From NCBI GenBank assembly GCA_003427395.1, contig BFEA01000107.1, positions 2,060,023 through 2,095,383 of the forward strand: DNA of 35,361 bases, read 5' to 3'. Numbering within the stretch: position 1 is the stretch's first letter; the number at the start of each line of letters is the position of its first letter. Shown here one piece after another: positions 1 through 10,310 of this stretch. The notes under the pieces are model-generated. The model saw only the letters and a list, made by a program, of their open reading frames with translations. It was not told the DNA's origin and ran no database searches. This DNA comes from Chara braunii. Lineage: Eukaryota; Streptophyta; Charophyceae; Charales; Characeae. Made by a program: the position numbers and the translations under genes.

Positions 1-31
1 CCCCGACGGCCTTGTATGAGGGGTGAAAGTC

Positions 32-167
32 CGTATGGATGGGCTGGGCCTCGAGGGGTCGTGCAAACGGTAGTAAATGCATATGAGAGACAAGTACTCT
101 CGTCTTCGGGGCTCGTTCAACACTCCTCGGGATTCACATGTTCGTATGGATGGGCTGGGCCTCGAGG
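32..167. repeat. 25-bp perfect direct repeat, 111 bp apart
   Basis: The 25-mer at 32-56 (starting CGTATGGATGGGC and ending CTCGAGG) recurs exactly at 143-167. The intervening sequence is not otherwise repeated. It lies just upstream of the trihelix pseudogene and may belong to the 5' part of the same repeat family. No function is evident. Confidence 0.9.
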
Positions 168-270
168 CAGGACTACCGATGGGCCAGGCGGGTTCAAAAA
201 ATGTCGTCGAGGGACCTGCCGTCGATGCCCCGATTCTTCCGGAAGCTCGACCTCCAAGGGACCTCGGGAG

Positions 271-603
271 GTGGCAATGCCTCATACCCAACCCGCTGGC
301 GATGGCGGTAGGCCGCAAACGGTAACCGTTGGCGATGAATCCCGTGACGCCGAACGTTGGCGACCCAATATGTCCGTACGGTTGTCGTGTTGCTGCTACA
401 CTTGGTTGTCTTCCAGGTGTGTATCCTCGAAAACGTACCGCGGCGTCGAAGCAAAAGAAGGTTTTCGATGAAGGACGCTAGGACGGAGGCACGGCAGGCG
501 ATCCCCAGGTCCGGAGGGGAACAGGTCGGCGGGAGGCGATGCGGGGAAAGTCCGTCGATGGTTTGGAGGGCATCCCAGCGGGTTGGGTATGAGGCATTGC
601 CAC
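271..603. repeat. 29-bp perfect inverted repeat
   Basis: The 29-mer at 271-299 (begins GTGGCAATGCCTCATACC) is the exact reverse complement of 575-603, with a 275-bp spacer. The right arm lies inside the open reading frame of the trihelix pseudogene. The spacer holds a small palindrome, AACGGTAACCGTT, at 318-330. It could be an inversion footprint or a foldback structure. No target-site duplication was seen outside the arms. Confidence 0.85.
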
Positions 604-2195
604 CGCACTTGCAACCCCTCCCCGGCTCATCAGACGAGGAGGAGAGACGGCCATGCACCGTATCGTTGGGTCGCAGATCGACTCAGGAGTGGGCAGCCAC
701 AGAGCTATGTGGGACGGGCAGCGGCGTGTACGAGCAGTCGTTCACTGAACTCCTTCGGCCCGGCCTTAGCGGCGACGAAGGAGATGGCCGTATCAACCTG
801 TCGTTCGGTCTGTCCACCGGGTAGTCATCGACTCCATCGCGCACAGTCCTCGTGAACCCCCACCCCTGCGACGACCGCGGGCAATTGACGGCTATCGATC
901 GATCATCGAAGACGAGAGCGTTGGCGCGCGAAACGACGGGAGCGAACCCGAACTCGTCGACGCAGCAAGCACGGGCGCCCTCTCTGTCCAGGGCCACCCA
1001 GGGTCGGCCCCAGTGGATGCAGTCGCTGTCTCCCCTGTCTGCGGCGTCCGAAGTGGCTCGCCGCCGGGACGGACTTCTTTGACATTGGTGATGATCGGGA
1101 CGGGAGGGAGGTGTGGGCGGAACTGCGACGGGAGCTTCGGGTGCAGCGAGAGGAATCCATCAGACGGGGGGTGGAGCATCTTCGTGGGGGTGACCGGGAG
1201 AAGGAAACAAACGATCCACTTGCGGAAGCAGACGACGACGACGAAGATGACAACGATGGAGAAGGTGGGGAAGGGGGGGCGGTTACGTGTCGCCGTCCTT
1301 GCAGAGCTGCAAGGGCGGAAAGTCGAAGCCTTCCGACTGCAATGGTCGTCCGCAGGCGAAGAAAGGCCAGGGAAAGGGGAGCGTTGGCAACGGCGATGGT
1401 GATGTGGAGGAGAAGCGCAACTTCTGGTCCGTCGAACACATTATAGCCCTCATAAGGGCTAAACGTGACCAAGATGCGCATATGTAGGGGATGGGGCACG
1501 AGTACGCCCGGATGAAACCACGAGAATGGAAACGGCAAGACGTCGCTCAAAGATTGAAGAATGTGGGCGTGGACAGGGATGCCGAGAAATGCGGGAAGAA
1601 GTGGGACAATCTGATGCAGCAGTTCAAGAAAGTCCATCATTTTCAATCGCTGTCCGGGGGAGATTACTTCTTCCAGTTGTCGGCGAAGGAGAGGGCGAGC
1701 GAGGGCTTCAATTTCACTATGGATCGTGTTGTTTACGACGAGATAGAGGGGTCGACCGGGAGGAACCATACCATCAACCCGAAGAACATGGCAGACACTG
1801 GTGCTTCTGGCGGTGTGCGTCTGCCATCGACGTCGAACGCGGATCCTGAATCGGTGGCTGATGGGGACGGAGGTGTGGGGCGAGAGGACGACAACAAGGG
1901 GTCGACGCGAGGTTCTTCCCAGATGACAGGTACCCTCGCTGGTTTTGGGAAGAGGAAGAGCATGAGGCAGCAGACTTTCGAGGCGCTGATGGAATGCATG
2001 GAGAAGCACGGGGCGCTAATGGCGTCGACGATGGAGAGTGCGAGCAAGCGGCAATGCTCCATCCAAGTCCCACAGTGCCAGGAGTTGGAAGCTGAAGTAG
2101 AAGTGCAGGGGAAGCACTATGCTGCGTCGGACGAAGTCAGCAAACTCATGTGCCACGCGTTGTTGGAAATAGCGAAGGCTATTCGTGAGCAGTAG
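357..2195 (+). pseudogene. Trihelix (Myb/SANT-like) DNA-binding protein, pseudogene
   Basis: The best part is a trihelix DNA-binding domain at about 1405-1740 with the three spaced tryptophans of the family (FWSVEH, PREWKRQDV, KKWDNLMQQF). A Ser/Gly/Asp-rich linker and a helical C-terminus (about 1930-2195, ending AKAIREQ) follow. Trihelix proteins are nuclear DNA-binding factors; related domains also occur in ORF1 of PIF/Harbinger transposons, but no DDE transposase is nearby. A single TAG at 1485-1487 splits the domain between helices 1 and 2 in an otherwise continuous frame. Upstream coding is broken again: an Asp/Glu-rich stretch (about 1081-1275) is one base out of frame with the domain, and the shift maps to the G7 run at 1273-1279. 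A further TAG at 822-824 interrupts a coding-like segment containing FTELLRPGLSGDEGDG. The start at 357 is only the limit of the open frame. An intron or assembly error could explain some breaks, but TAG at 1485 cannot be avoided in this frame. The domain call is firm; the upstream extent is uncertain. Confidence 0.72.
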
Positions 2196-2520
2196 AGTTG
2201 CTAGGCTGTGTACTGTGCATTTGTGGCCTCTCGGAATGTCGTCGACGAGTCAGTAGCAGACTTCCCCTCTTAGTCGTATTGGTAGGCAGACTGTCGTGCA
2301 CGTGGCGGGTCGTCATTGGTTGTTCCCGGTCGGCGGTGACCCCTTCGGGCGGATCACTCGCCATCTGTACAATTTCGTGTTGTGGCTGTGAATGTCGTCT
2401 AGTGCTCTGGTGCTCGGAGACGGATAATCTCGTCATTGGAATTTTTTAACGTTCAGTGGATAAGTGCGGAAAACACTTACCTTTTTTTTGTACTTGATGT
2501 TCTTCGACTGCGTCTTACTC

Positions 2521-2558
2521 TGTCTCTCTGTCTCTCTGTCTCTCTCTCTCTCTCTCTT

Positions 2559-2603
<45 letters not shown>
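2521..2603. repeat. (CT)n then (AC)n microsatellite
   Basis: A TCTCTG/CT-rich tract (2521-2558) passes directly into an uninterrupted AC dinucleotide run (2560-2603). The apparent reading frames across it are artefacts of the simple repeat. Confidence 0.97.
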
Positions 2604-2604
<1 letters not shown>

Positions 2605-3462
2605 CAGAATGTCTCAGTTTGTCGTCTTGTGGATTGAACACGGATTTTGCAAATGAATTTGTCGCCTTTGCTGCTTTTCGACCAATGAAGTGGTTGATGA
2701 TGGACATGTCTGTTGTCGTCAAACTGTCGTCAATGCACATGTCGTGGTAGCCTCCCTTGCCGATCGTCATTGCAGCGCGCATGTGAATATAAGGATATGT
2801 CGTGACTTTGAGGGTTGCCTAGTCTTTTTTTATTTTTGTATTCGTGTATAGTTCTCCAGAATTCTTTTTGTTTTTTTTTTCTTTTCATAGGGTTTTGCCA
2901 TATGAATGTTTTGTCTATCGAGCGGACGAACCGATGTGCAATGCTTGTAAAGCGAAGGACCTTCCATGTAGTGATCTTGCTGATCTTCATAGCCATGCGT
3001 TGTTTTTGTTTTCAATCGATCCTTCAGTTTTTATGAAGCGTATGTGAGGCGGGGTTGGTTTGTTGTGATATTGAATGTTGAATGTTGATGGCCAGAAAGT
3101 GATGCATCCAACTATGTTTTTATCTTTCTAGTTATCGAACATCCAATCCATGCATTCGTCTTCCATTCCATCATTCCAGGAACTGATTGTAATGTGAGCA
3201 GGGATTGCAAATGCAAAAAATGNAAATGGCAAAGGTCGATGCAGACAAAGAGATAGACAGTCTTCCTAACCACGGACAAAACAATTGTGGTGCACCGTCG
3301 CAAACGGATGCAATCCGAGTTCCCTCGAACACAACAACGAAAGAACAGATGAAGGAACACAATTCTTCGCACACCTATATAAGCAAAGGACACACTGTCG
3401 TCAAAAAGGGAAAAGCCTTTCAAGGCAAACGCATTGTCATGTCGCAACCAAATGGATGATCT

Positions 3463-3480
3463 CCCCCCCCCCCCCCCCCC
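3463..3480. repeat. C18 homopolymer
   Basis: Eighteen consecutive C residues. The length is likely to be unreliable in the assembly. Confidence 0.97.
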
Positions 3481-3639
3481 GCGACAGGACCGTAGCCATT
3501 GTGCACCGTCATCAGAATTATTATCTCGCCAAACGCCACGTGCAACCGCGCCATGGGGACTCCGCCAACGATGACATCCACAACCAACGATTAAACTACC
3601 GCACCCAACACTGCGTGTAACCGCGCGCAGTGTTGGGAA

Positions 3640-4776
3640 TAGAACAAGTAAAACAAAAAAATTACTCGCTGGTCTCGTTGATTTCGAGACACTTACTCGC
3701 AATCTTGAGTAGTTGACATTGAAGAATTATCCAACTGATCTCCCTTATTGTCCCTATCTTACTCACATTGGTCCTCTAAAGGACGTTCTATCCTTGTCTT
3801 CTGATACTCATGACAACAACCGTCTTTTTCTTTTTCCAGTATTCCTCTGATTTCTGAGAGATTCGTCACAGAATCTGAATCTCTCTTTCGCATGTCAACT
3901 CGACACTCTCTCTCAATTTTCTGTAAGCGAAGCTGTAATCGAGGAGTCTGGTCAAATATTCGACTAAATTCTCGGTCAATAAAATTTGACCGAATTCTTT
4001 CCCAATTGAATTTACTACTTTNTCCTCGGGTAAGCAAACACAGCTCNCCTTCAAAAAAAAATTCAAGAAAAGCAAGGCACTTCTNTCTATCTGTCAACCC
4101 CTGAATTCGACGAGTCACCCATTCAAATTCAGCCAAAAACTTTTCCTTTACTACATATGCATCTCGCTCAACATTCCTCAAATCCCCAATTGTTGTTACT
4201 GTATCGCCTAACCAGAATTCGTCTTACATGGCATCGCGAAAATGAGGCCACACTAATGAAGTCTCAATTATTCGTTGGACTATACTCACGAGATTTTTGT
4301 CAACATATCTAAGAATTCGCCTCAACATCTGAGGCTCATCCCAATCATTAACAGATGCCAACTTTTCAAATTATTCAAGGAAAGTAGAAACAAAATTACA
4401 GTCGAAGAGAGAGACGTCTACTCTTGGCAGACTTTCCCTTTCCACATCTCTTTGTTCTACAAGTCAAGTTATTCCCCTCATATCTTCGTGATGATGACTT
4501 CTACTTTCTTCCTTTTTCTCTCCTTCGGGCGGTTTCGAGAATTTGGCAATCATAAACTTCTCGAACTCATCCAGGTTCGAGAAGCGTGTAGAAGATGTAA
4601 ACCTCAACTTTCAATTTTTCAATCACAAACCCCAAAATGAAAACGAACTTGTGATTTTCTCCCCAAAGCATTAGCGTTGTCAAAGCCTGAAAGGCATGTA
4701 GGAATTCAACAACCCCTCTACCTCTGAAGAGAGGCACGTCGTTAAAAGTTCCTTCCGTCATTTTATCGCCATGCAA
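3640..4776 (-). pseudogene. Retrotransposon gag-like gene, decayed, two domains in tandem
   Basis: Read on the minus strand from the ATG at 4776, the first segment (to about 4567) contains DVPLFRGRGVVEFLHAFQAL followed by LWGENHKF. After a frame change and a TGA, a second segment (about 4540-3760) contains SLFDCNFVSTFLE, FEKLASVNDWDEPQMLRRI, a VDKNLVSIVQR stretch and FLAEFEWVTRRIQGL. This order of short helices with conserved Trp, Phe and basic residues resembles the capsid part of LTR-retrotransposon Gag. The two segments align to each other (LF-x4-V-x2-FL-x2-F), so the domain appears twice. In-frame stops (TGA, then TAA twice) and three N bases show that it is dead. No CCHC knuckle, protease or RT was found next to it. 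I looked for a tRNA-iMet primer-binding site upstream and did not find one. No LTR pair could be defined. Family assignment (Ty3-like) is inference. Confidence 0.55.
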
Positions 4777-7200
4777 AACGCATAAACTATATTAATGATC
4801 GAATTATCTGATTGATAATTTAGCAATCACCGAAACAATTTCACGTCTCACTTGCAAGAATAATGCTTAATCATCAAAATAACTTATTCGGGTGTCGTTT
4901 CATCAATGAAAATATGCCACAGATGTTCAACCATCTATCAATGAGCCTTACTAATTACTGTGAACGAGAGTCACAATAATAATTCTTAGAACTAAAACTC
5001 ATTATTAAACTGACTTTTGAAGTTACACTTTCTTTGCGAGTCTGAGATAAAAGTTAGTACCAGATATACCACAATATAGAGTACACGAAACAGTTACCCT
5101 TCTTTTCCCTATAGAGGTCACAATTATTAACATTTCTCTTAGCCAAGTAAAAAAAGTATATTTTTTACATCATCCAATCTCGAGTGTCGTTCCACCAGGG
5201 ACAACGGTAGTTTGTCGTTATCCTTGGCAACGGCGCCACCTGTCGAGCGCATCGGTCCTTCCGCGAGCGAGGACCCTCCCGACCATGTCACGTAGGAGTT
5301 CAAAAAAAAACCTAACCAATAGAGACAACTTGAGAACGACGCATAAGTAATCCCGCGAGCTGCCGAGACGGTCGCGGTCGCGTTGTCCCTTTGCCGCTCT
5401 AGCAGGGTGCACCAGCTGTACATCCCGCGGTCCCCTACGACATGACAGGTTCCCGCGGCACACAAGCTTACTTCCCTAAGGGGCTGTCACCACCCTTAGA
5501 GGCGTACCCCTACCGAGCTACTGACCCACGTGCGAAAGTTTTTAGATGCAATTGCAGAGGTAGGTCAGCCGAAGGCGTTTGCTCGTTCGCCGTAGTATAG
5601 GCACGTTTTCGTTAACGCCAAGTGGATCTGATCGCCGTCCGTTCCTAGGACGCTGATCTCCTAGGTACGAAGCGGACGTTCACCGATTAGGACGGTCTCA
5701 ACCAAGCGTGAAAACCCAAATTAATCCTAGTCCTTTAGACATATAGCCAAAGATAATTATAACATTCACAGACAATTACATCAAAAGAAAATCGGTCGTC
5801 GTCGACAGAAATATCCAAATGATATGATAACTAAAATAATTCGAATCACCATACAATACATCCAATAACACAAGATCGAAATAAAATCCGACCATCTCAG
5901 GTCGAACACCACAAAGCAATCATACAACCGTCAACAAGGAGTTGGTCACCGACAATAACATAGATGCAGCCGACAAGGTAGTCGGTTGCCTTAGTCTTGA
6001 CTTGATGAGACGCGTTGCCAAAGTCCTACTGTCGACCTGAAACTCGACGCACATACATGTCTTCGTCTGTTTTCAATCTTTTTAGATGACAAGCTACTTT
6101 GCGATTAATTATTGACCAGGGGCATTGCTTGACGTGTTGCATGCCTCTTCCTCTAGGAAGTGGTCTGGGGTACTCCTCCTCCTCGTCCGAGCACAAGACT
6201 CGGATCTCAGAAGTCGGGCCGTCTCCACCGAATGGGCAAGTACCCCCCATAGAACGGTCCACTCTGGGTCGATAACAAGGTCGGCTCCTGAAGCAACGAA
6301 CCCCCGCCCCAGATGCTTCCTAGAGATAGTGGATGCGTCCACCGCAAGTAGCTTTCATATATTTTTTTTATTTCTCCTAAGTCCCGGGCGTAACTTAGAC
6401 GAAACGAAATTAGAAGAGCTAAAGAAAATGAGAATCATTTAGATAGGTATAGGTAGATAAGGTCGTTCGGGATAGAATGGGTTAATCCTTGGGAAAAACT
6501 ATCTGTTTGACCTTATATGCTTTATTTCAATAAAATTCATTATTCGACACACGTTGAATAACGTTTTTCCAACACAACAAGTTCTTTTTGACAAGCAAGC
6601 AGGTGAAAGGTAGAAAGAAGACAATCCATTCCTTCATCTCAAATAGGCATAATCAATCTCCTTTGTAAACATCCATTTACATACCTGCACATACGGCAAA
6701 GGAAAAACGTTGGAAAGAAAACAATACAATCCCATGCTCGAGTCTGACTTTTCCATTCACATGCACGACTTGCACAACTTTCCTCTACCTTTTCTTCTGA
6801 ATATTCAAAACGAACAGGGTCAAGCAAAGTGTGAGTCCACACATGCGTGAAAGGAAGTCTGAGTCATTCAACTGACCTTGAGTGAAGTGGTGTCGAACGC
6901 TTGGCTCACTCAAGAAAGCCATATAGAATTACGCCTCTTTTTGACAAGGAGGTCGCTGCACCCAGTCGTCACACCACTCCCTTGTGACGACCGCTTGCCA
7001 CAATACCTCCTCAACACACAACCACTTTTCAACAGTCTCGCGACGTTTTCTCGTTACCGCCATTCGCTTCCAAAGCCTCAGCGTCCCTGCGCCGTCACAC
7101 TCACGCAACTTCAAGATGCACCACTGCTTTGGCGACACCTTCTCTGTGCCAATGCCCCACTCCACTTAGTACAAAAACATTATCGTTACTACCGTGAAAA
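4777..7200. other. AT-rich intergenic or element-flanking sequence
   Basis: I see no supportable gene. GC content rises at about 5190-5690 and 6150-6330, where short open frames occur on both strands (for example minus 5139-5465) without recognisable motifs. The 5190-5690 patch could be a decayed LTR or leader of the minus-strand gag element downstream, but no second copy exists in the window to prove it. An AATAAA occurs near 6530 without other gene signals. Confidence 0.5.
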
Positions 7201-7205
7201 TAGTG

Positions 7206-7735
7206 TCGTCATCGACAAATCAGGCAGTGTTTCCGCGCGATTGTCGTTAAATCCAAAGTCTCCACCGAAAAAATCCGGCAGCGCTTTCGCACCACTGCCG
7301 TTAAAATCGGAGTCGTCGCCGCAAAAATCCGGCGGAGCTTCCTCACCACCGCCATTAAAAGAGAAGTCGCCGCCGCAAAAATCTGGCAGCGCTTCCGCAC
7401 CACTGCCGTTCAAATCATAGTCGCCGCTGCAAAAATCCAGCAGCGCTTCCGCACCACTGCCGTTAAAAATGGAGTCGCCGCCGCAAAAAACCCGACAGCG
7501 CTTCCGCACCACTGCCGTTAAAATCGCAGTCGCCGCCGCAAAAATCCAGCAGCGCTTCCGAACCACTGTCGTTAAAACCGGAGTCACCGTCGCAAAAATC
7601 CGGCGGAGCTTCCGCACCACCGCCGTTAAAATTAGAGTCACCAACGGAAAAATCCGGCAGCGCTTCTGCACCACCACCGTTAAAATCGGAGTCGCCGTCT
7701 CAAAAAAATCTGGCAGCGTCCCTAGCTCCGCCGTT
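7206..7735. repeat. 54-bp minisatellite, about 10 degenerate copies
   Basis: A unit beginning TCGCCGCCGCAAAAATCCGG and ending near CCGTTAAAATCGGAG repeats about ten times with period 54, and occasionally 53 or 55. Because 54 is divisible by three, both strands read as 18-residue peptide repeats: SPPQKSGSASAPLPLKSE-like on plus and FNGSGAEALPDFCGGDSD-like on minus. Copies with one or two extra bases switch the frame part-way on both strands, and a TAG lies near 7420 on plus. I therefore regard the long open frames (plus 6878-7420 and 7469-7951, minus 7189-7866) as products of the repeat, not as genes. Confidence 0.9.
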
Positions 7736-7918
7736 GGACCAGCACCAGCCAATAGGGAGGGGAGCAGAGTGCTCCCTGCCTTGGCTATGGCTGTCCTCCT
7801 CCTTGTCTGGCGCTCCTTTGTTGTCCTCCAGCTCCGCCAGCAGCTCTCCTGCCTCCTCTCCCGCACTCCAGCAATGAGGCAAGTGTGCTCTCACACACTG
7901 GCAGTTGGAGGCAAGTGT

Positions 7919-9310
7919 GAGGCAGCTGGGGGACAGCTGCCTCTTTTGTAGTGGCTGAGGAGGGTAGCAACAGCCTCATCTGCCCCCAGGCAAAATTCAT
8001 CACTTGTCTGGGGCCGTTGATCTGAGCCAGATCAACGGACTGAGGCTGTCTCACCTCAGCCACACACTTAGAGTGCCAGTTGTACTCGACTGCACCCCTC
8101 TTTTTCTCCCTTTTTTTTGTGCACTCAGCCCCACACCGAGTGCAGGTTCAGTGGGAAAATGGTTGTTTTCAGCTAAGTTCCCCTCACCACCTCCTCATCT
8201 TCCCAACCTCTGGCCTGAGTCACGTTCAGGCCAGTTTGGCCTGTATCTCATCATAATCGCGGCCACATTCGTGGCCGTGGCTTTTTATTTTTTATTTTTC
8301 TTCATTCTACCTCTACCCTCCCCTGAAAACGGGGAGGACAGTTGTCAGTGTTGGGAGGAGTAGGCCCTTCTCCTCCCAAGTCTCCCGTTTTCCCTCTCTC
8401 TCTCTCAGTCTTTTCAACCCCTCTCCCCCTTCCTATGTGTGCCTGCATACAGCCTACGACCCCACCCAGATTCAGACGCACGCTGGGGTGGGGGTAATTC
8501 CCTAGTCAAGCTGTACAAGGTTTTTTTTCCCCTGCAGCAGCGCGCGCCCGCACCCGACTGCCAACAGCGCCAGGTTCGGGTGCATTGTTGGAAGTTGCAG
8601 CCCGTTTCCAAAAGTGAACGGACGCAATTTCAACTGCGCCACGATAAGAAAGGGAATGAGAGGGGGGAATCTTTCAAAATAAGACAAAAAAAAACAAAAA
8701 AAATCTTAAAAGAAATCTAAAAAAAAAAAAAAACGAAAAAATCCAAAAGAAAAAACAAAATAAATAAACAAAGAAACGGACTAACCTGCCAGGCTGCCCG
8801 TGAAAACGGGCGCCTGCAGCTCCTTCCGGGGACTTCGAGTCCCCATCACGTCTCGTCACGCCATCTACCGCTGTAGCTTTTAGTTTTTTTTTTTTTTTTT
8901 TTTGCAATAATNAAACCGTTGGCTTATGCCAACGGTTACTTGTTATGTGCCCTTAGGCACATCTTCGGGCGCCATGTGGCGCTGTTTGCTTTTTCTTTAT
9001 TTATTTTTATTATTTTTATTTTATTTTATTTTAGTCGATTTATACTTGTCATCCTTGCGCAGGGGCCATGCTCATTTCTGCACGGCTGTTCCCAGCCGCT
9101 CGATTGTATCGATCGCACGGCCGGAAACGGCTGCGCCAGAGAAACTAGGCTGCTCAAAAAAGGAGCTATGCCCAGAGGTGCGGTTCCTCCGATTCGATCC
9201 CGGTATCTGTCGGGTGAGAGTCCTGAACTGTAACCTACTGGGCTAGCTCCTACGACGGGAGTTAAACTTGCGCCTCCTCTATACATAGAGGTGCAGTCCC
9301 CAGTAGGTTC
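7919..9310. repeat. Hairpin-dense region: more than 20 short perfect inverted repeats
   Basis: Perfect stems with short loops follow one another. Ten-bp stems: 7919-7943 (GAGGCAGCTG), 8014-8038 (CCGTTGATCT), 8351-8379 (TTGGGAGGAG) and 8914-8937 (AACCGTTGGC, loop TTAT). Seven- to eight-bp stems: 8211-8233, 8227-8243, 8260-8277 (loop ATTC), 8317-8337, 8460-8493, 8550-8583, 8828-8844 (loop TCG) and 8945-8962 (loop CTTA). Six-bp stems: 8121-8143, 8796-8811 (loop GAAA), 8969-8982, 9083-9098 (loop TTCC) and 9276-9291 (loop TACA). An 11-bp stem joins 9232-9242 with 9299-9309. The intervening DNA is largely A- or T-rich (8690-8775, 8880-8903, 8990-9050). No ORF in the region is convincing. Confidence 0.8.
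9162..9250 (-). ncRNA. tRNA-like / SINE-head Pol III transcription unit, candidate
   Basis: On the minus strand an A-box match TAGCCCAGTAGG (9245-9234) fits TRGYNNAGYNGG fully. A B-box-like GGATCGAATCG (9200-9190) matches GGTTCGAATCC at 9 of 11 positions, 33 nt downstream. The 5' end (GGAGCTAGCCCAG) pairs with the 3' end (CTGGGC-A-TAGCTCC) over 13 bp with one bulge. A T6 run at 9161-9156, a Pol III-type terminator, follows at once. The 89-nt length fits a tRNA with a long variable arm, but I cannot fit standard D and T arms, so it is not an intact tRNA. A tRNA-derived SINE head or a chance combination inside the hairpin-rich region are the alternatives. Confidence 0.4.
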
Positions 9311-9420
9311 AACCCACACTCGACAGGCCTAGCCTGCCTTGCCTTGCAGGCCCTGCCTGCCTGTGGCTTTGCAGGCCTCGCCTGCCTGCGGTCTTTCCCG
9401 TGGATGGCTGCCCACCATAG

Positions 9421-9495
9421 CACCGAGGTCACCCAGCGGTTAGGTCTCGGCGTTGGCCTGCTGGCCTCCCTTGTCTCGGGTCAACCCCTGCGATC
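9421..9495 (+). promoter_or_regulatory. Weak tRNA-like A/B-box pair, possible SINE head
   Basis: On plus, TCACCCAGCGGTTAGG (9429-9444) resembles a tRNA D-arm/A box and GGGTCAACCCC (9478-9488) weakly resembles a B box, about 34 nt apart. A short A-rich run follows at 9497-9506. CG-rich repeats of GCCTGCC-type precede it (9328-9391). Matches are imperfect (B box about 7 of 11), so this is only a candidate for a decayed tRNA-derived SINE. Confidence 0.28.
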
Positions 9496-9920
9496 CAGAA
9501 AAAAATTCCTTCTACCTATTCCCCCCGTGCCGCAGCTCTATACTCTACGCATCCCTCTTTTTAGCCTACTTAGTCCCTGAATCGCGCATCTTAACAGCCG
9601 CACGACATTAGATTAGGTAGAATAGGTCTAATTTTAGTCTTTCCACGACCACGCTCTTCTGCGGCTTTGACAAAAGCGAAACATTGTCATTCACATCCGT
9701 TACTCCTGAGCGCTACATGCGTCCGGACTAAAGCTCGAAAACTTTTCGTTTCTCATTCATGGGTCAGGTCTGAATAAACTTTTGGCAAACGTCGGTCTCA
9801 TCAAGTCTTTTAACCCAACGAAAAGTCGGACAGCGTCCGAAGTTTAAAATCCCCGGCGAATACCCTTGTCAGGGTATTGGCCCCGACAGCGCGCGTGTGA
9901 TGGAGAGTCATAGCGCGCGC

Positions 9921-9967
9921 GTGAGAGAGAGAGAGAGAGAGAGCGGTAGTGCACGTGAGAGAGAGAG

Positions 9968-10015
<48 letters not shown>

Positions 10016-10020
10016 CGAGA

Positions 10021-10071
<51 letters not shown>

Positions 10072-10072
10072 T
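9921..10072. repeat. (GA)n microsatellite, interrupted
   Basis: GA dinucleotide repeats are broken by a few CAGC, GCGGT and GGGA interruptions. An 8-bp hairpin (AATACCCT, loop TGTC, AGGGTATT) lies just upstream at 9859-9878. Apparent Arg-Glu or Leu-Ser ORFs are artefacts. Confidence 0.97.
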
Positions 10073-10226
10073 GCTATGTGGGGTGTTACCGACACCCAAA
10101 AAAAAAAAAAATTCTTTCTGGCTCGTCCCTGCGGGGTTTATATTTTTTTTTTACACACACTCGTGTCCTAGCTGGACCCCACGCGACCCCAATCAAGCCC
10201 CGACCCCGCCACGTGGGCACCAAGGG

Positions 10227-10310
10227 CGTGAACGGCCCCCGTGAACGGCCGTTCACGGAAATCGGACCCGGTGAACAGCTGGTCTCGTTCAGGTGACCAG
10301 TCACGTTCAC
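10227..10310. repeat. GTGAACGG palindrome cluster
   Basis: 10239-10258 is a perfect 20-bp palindrome, CCGTGAACGGCCGTTCACGG. A direct copy of its half (CGTGAACGGCC) precedes it. A nested hairpin at 10271-10310 pairs GTGAAC with GTTCAC and CTGGTC with GACCAG. The cluster lies immediately upstream of the hAT transposase fragment and might be part of its flank, which cannot be shown from one copy. Confidence 0.8.

Larger units (their letters stand above)
2196..3630. other. Non-coding stretch with simple repeats
   Basis: No credible gene is seen. Open frames here are short or lie in low-complexity DNA. The stretch becomes AT-rich after about 2800. It contains a CT/AC microsatellite and a C homopolymer, listed separately, and one ambiguous base at 3223. 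Part of it could be 3' untranslated sequence of the trihelix gene, but no poly(A) signal or splice pattern decides this. Confidence 0.6.

Noticed and set aside
903-2009. 368-codon minus-strand ORF
   Set aside because: It is antisense to the trihelix gene, has low-complexity Ser/Arg composition and no motif; the plus strand carries a recognisable domain.
3640-6600. LTRs and primer-binding site around the gag-like gene
   Set aside because: No matching terminal repeats and no tRNA-complementary site were found; only a weak TGTTGG similarity between 3631 and the region near 6570.
7189-7866. 225-codon minus ORF and plus ORFs 6878-7420 and 7469-7951
   Set aside because: They are produced by the 54-bp minisatellite and change repeat frame part-way, which a real protein would not do.
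9844-10296. Arg-Glu and Ser-Leu rich ORFs over GA repeats (also 25130-25540 and 34051-34446)
   Set aside because: Simple dinucleotide repeats with no coding evidence.
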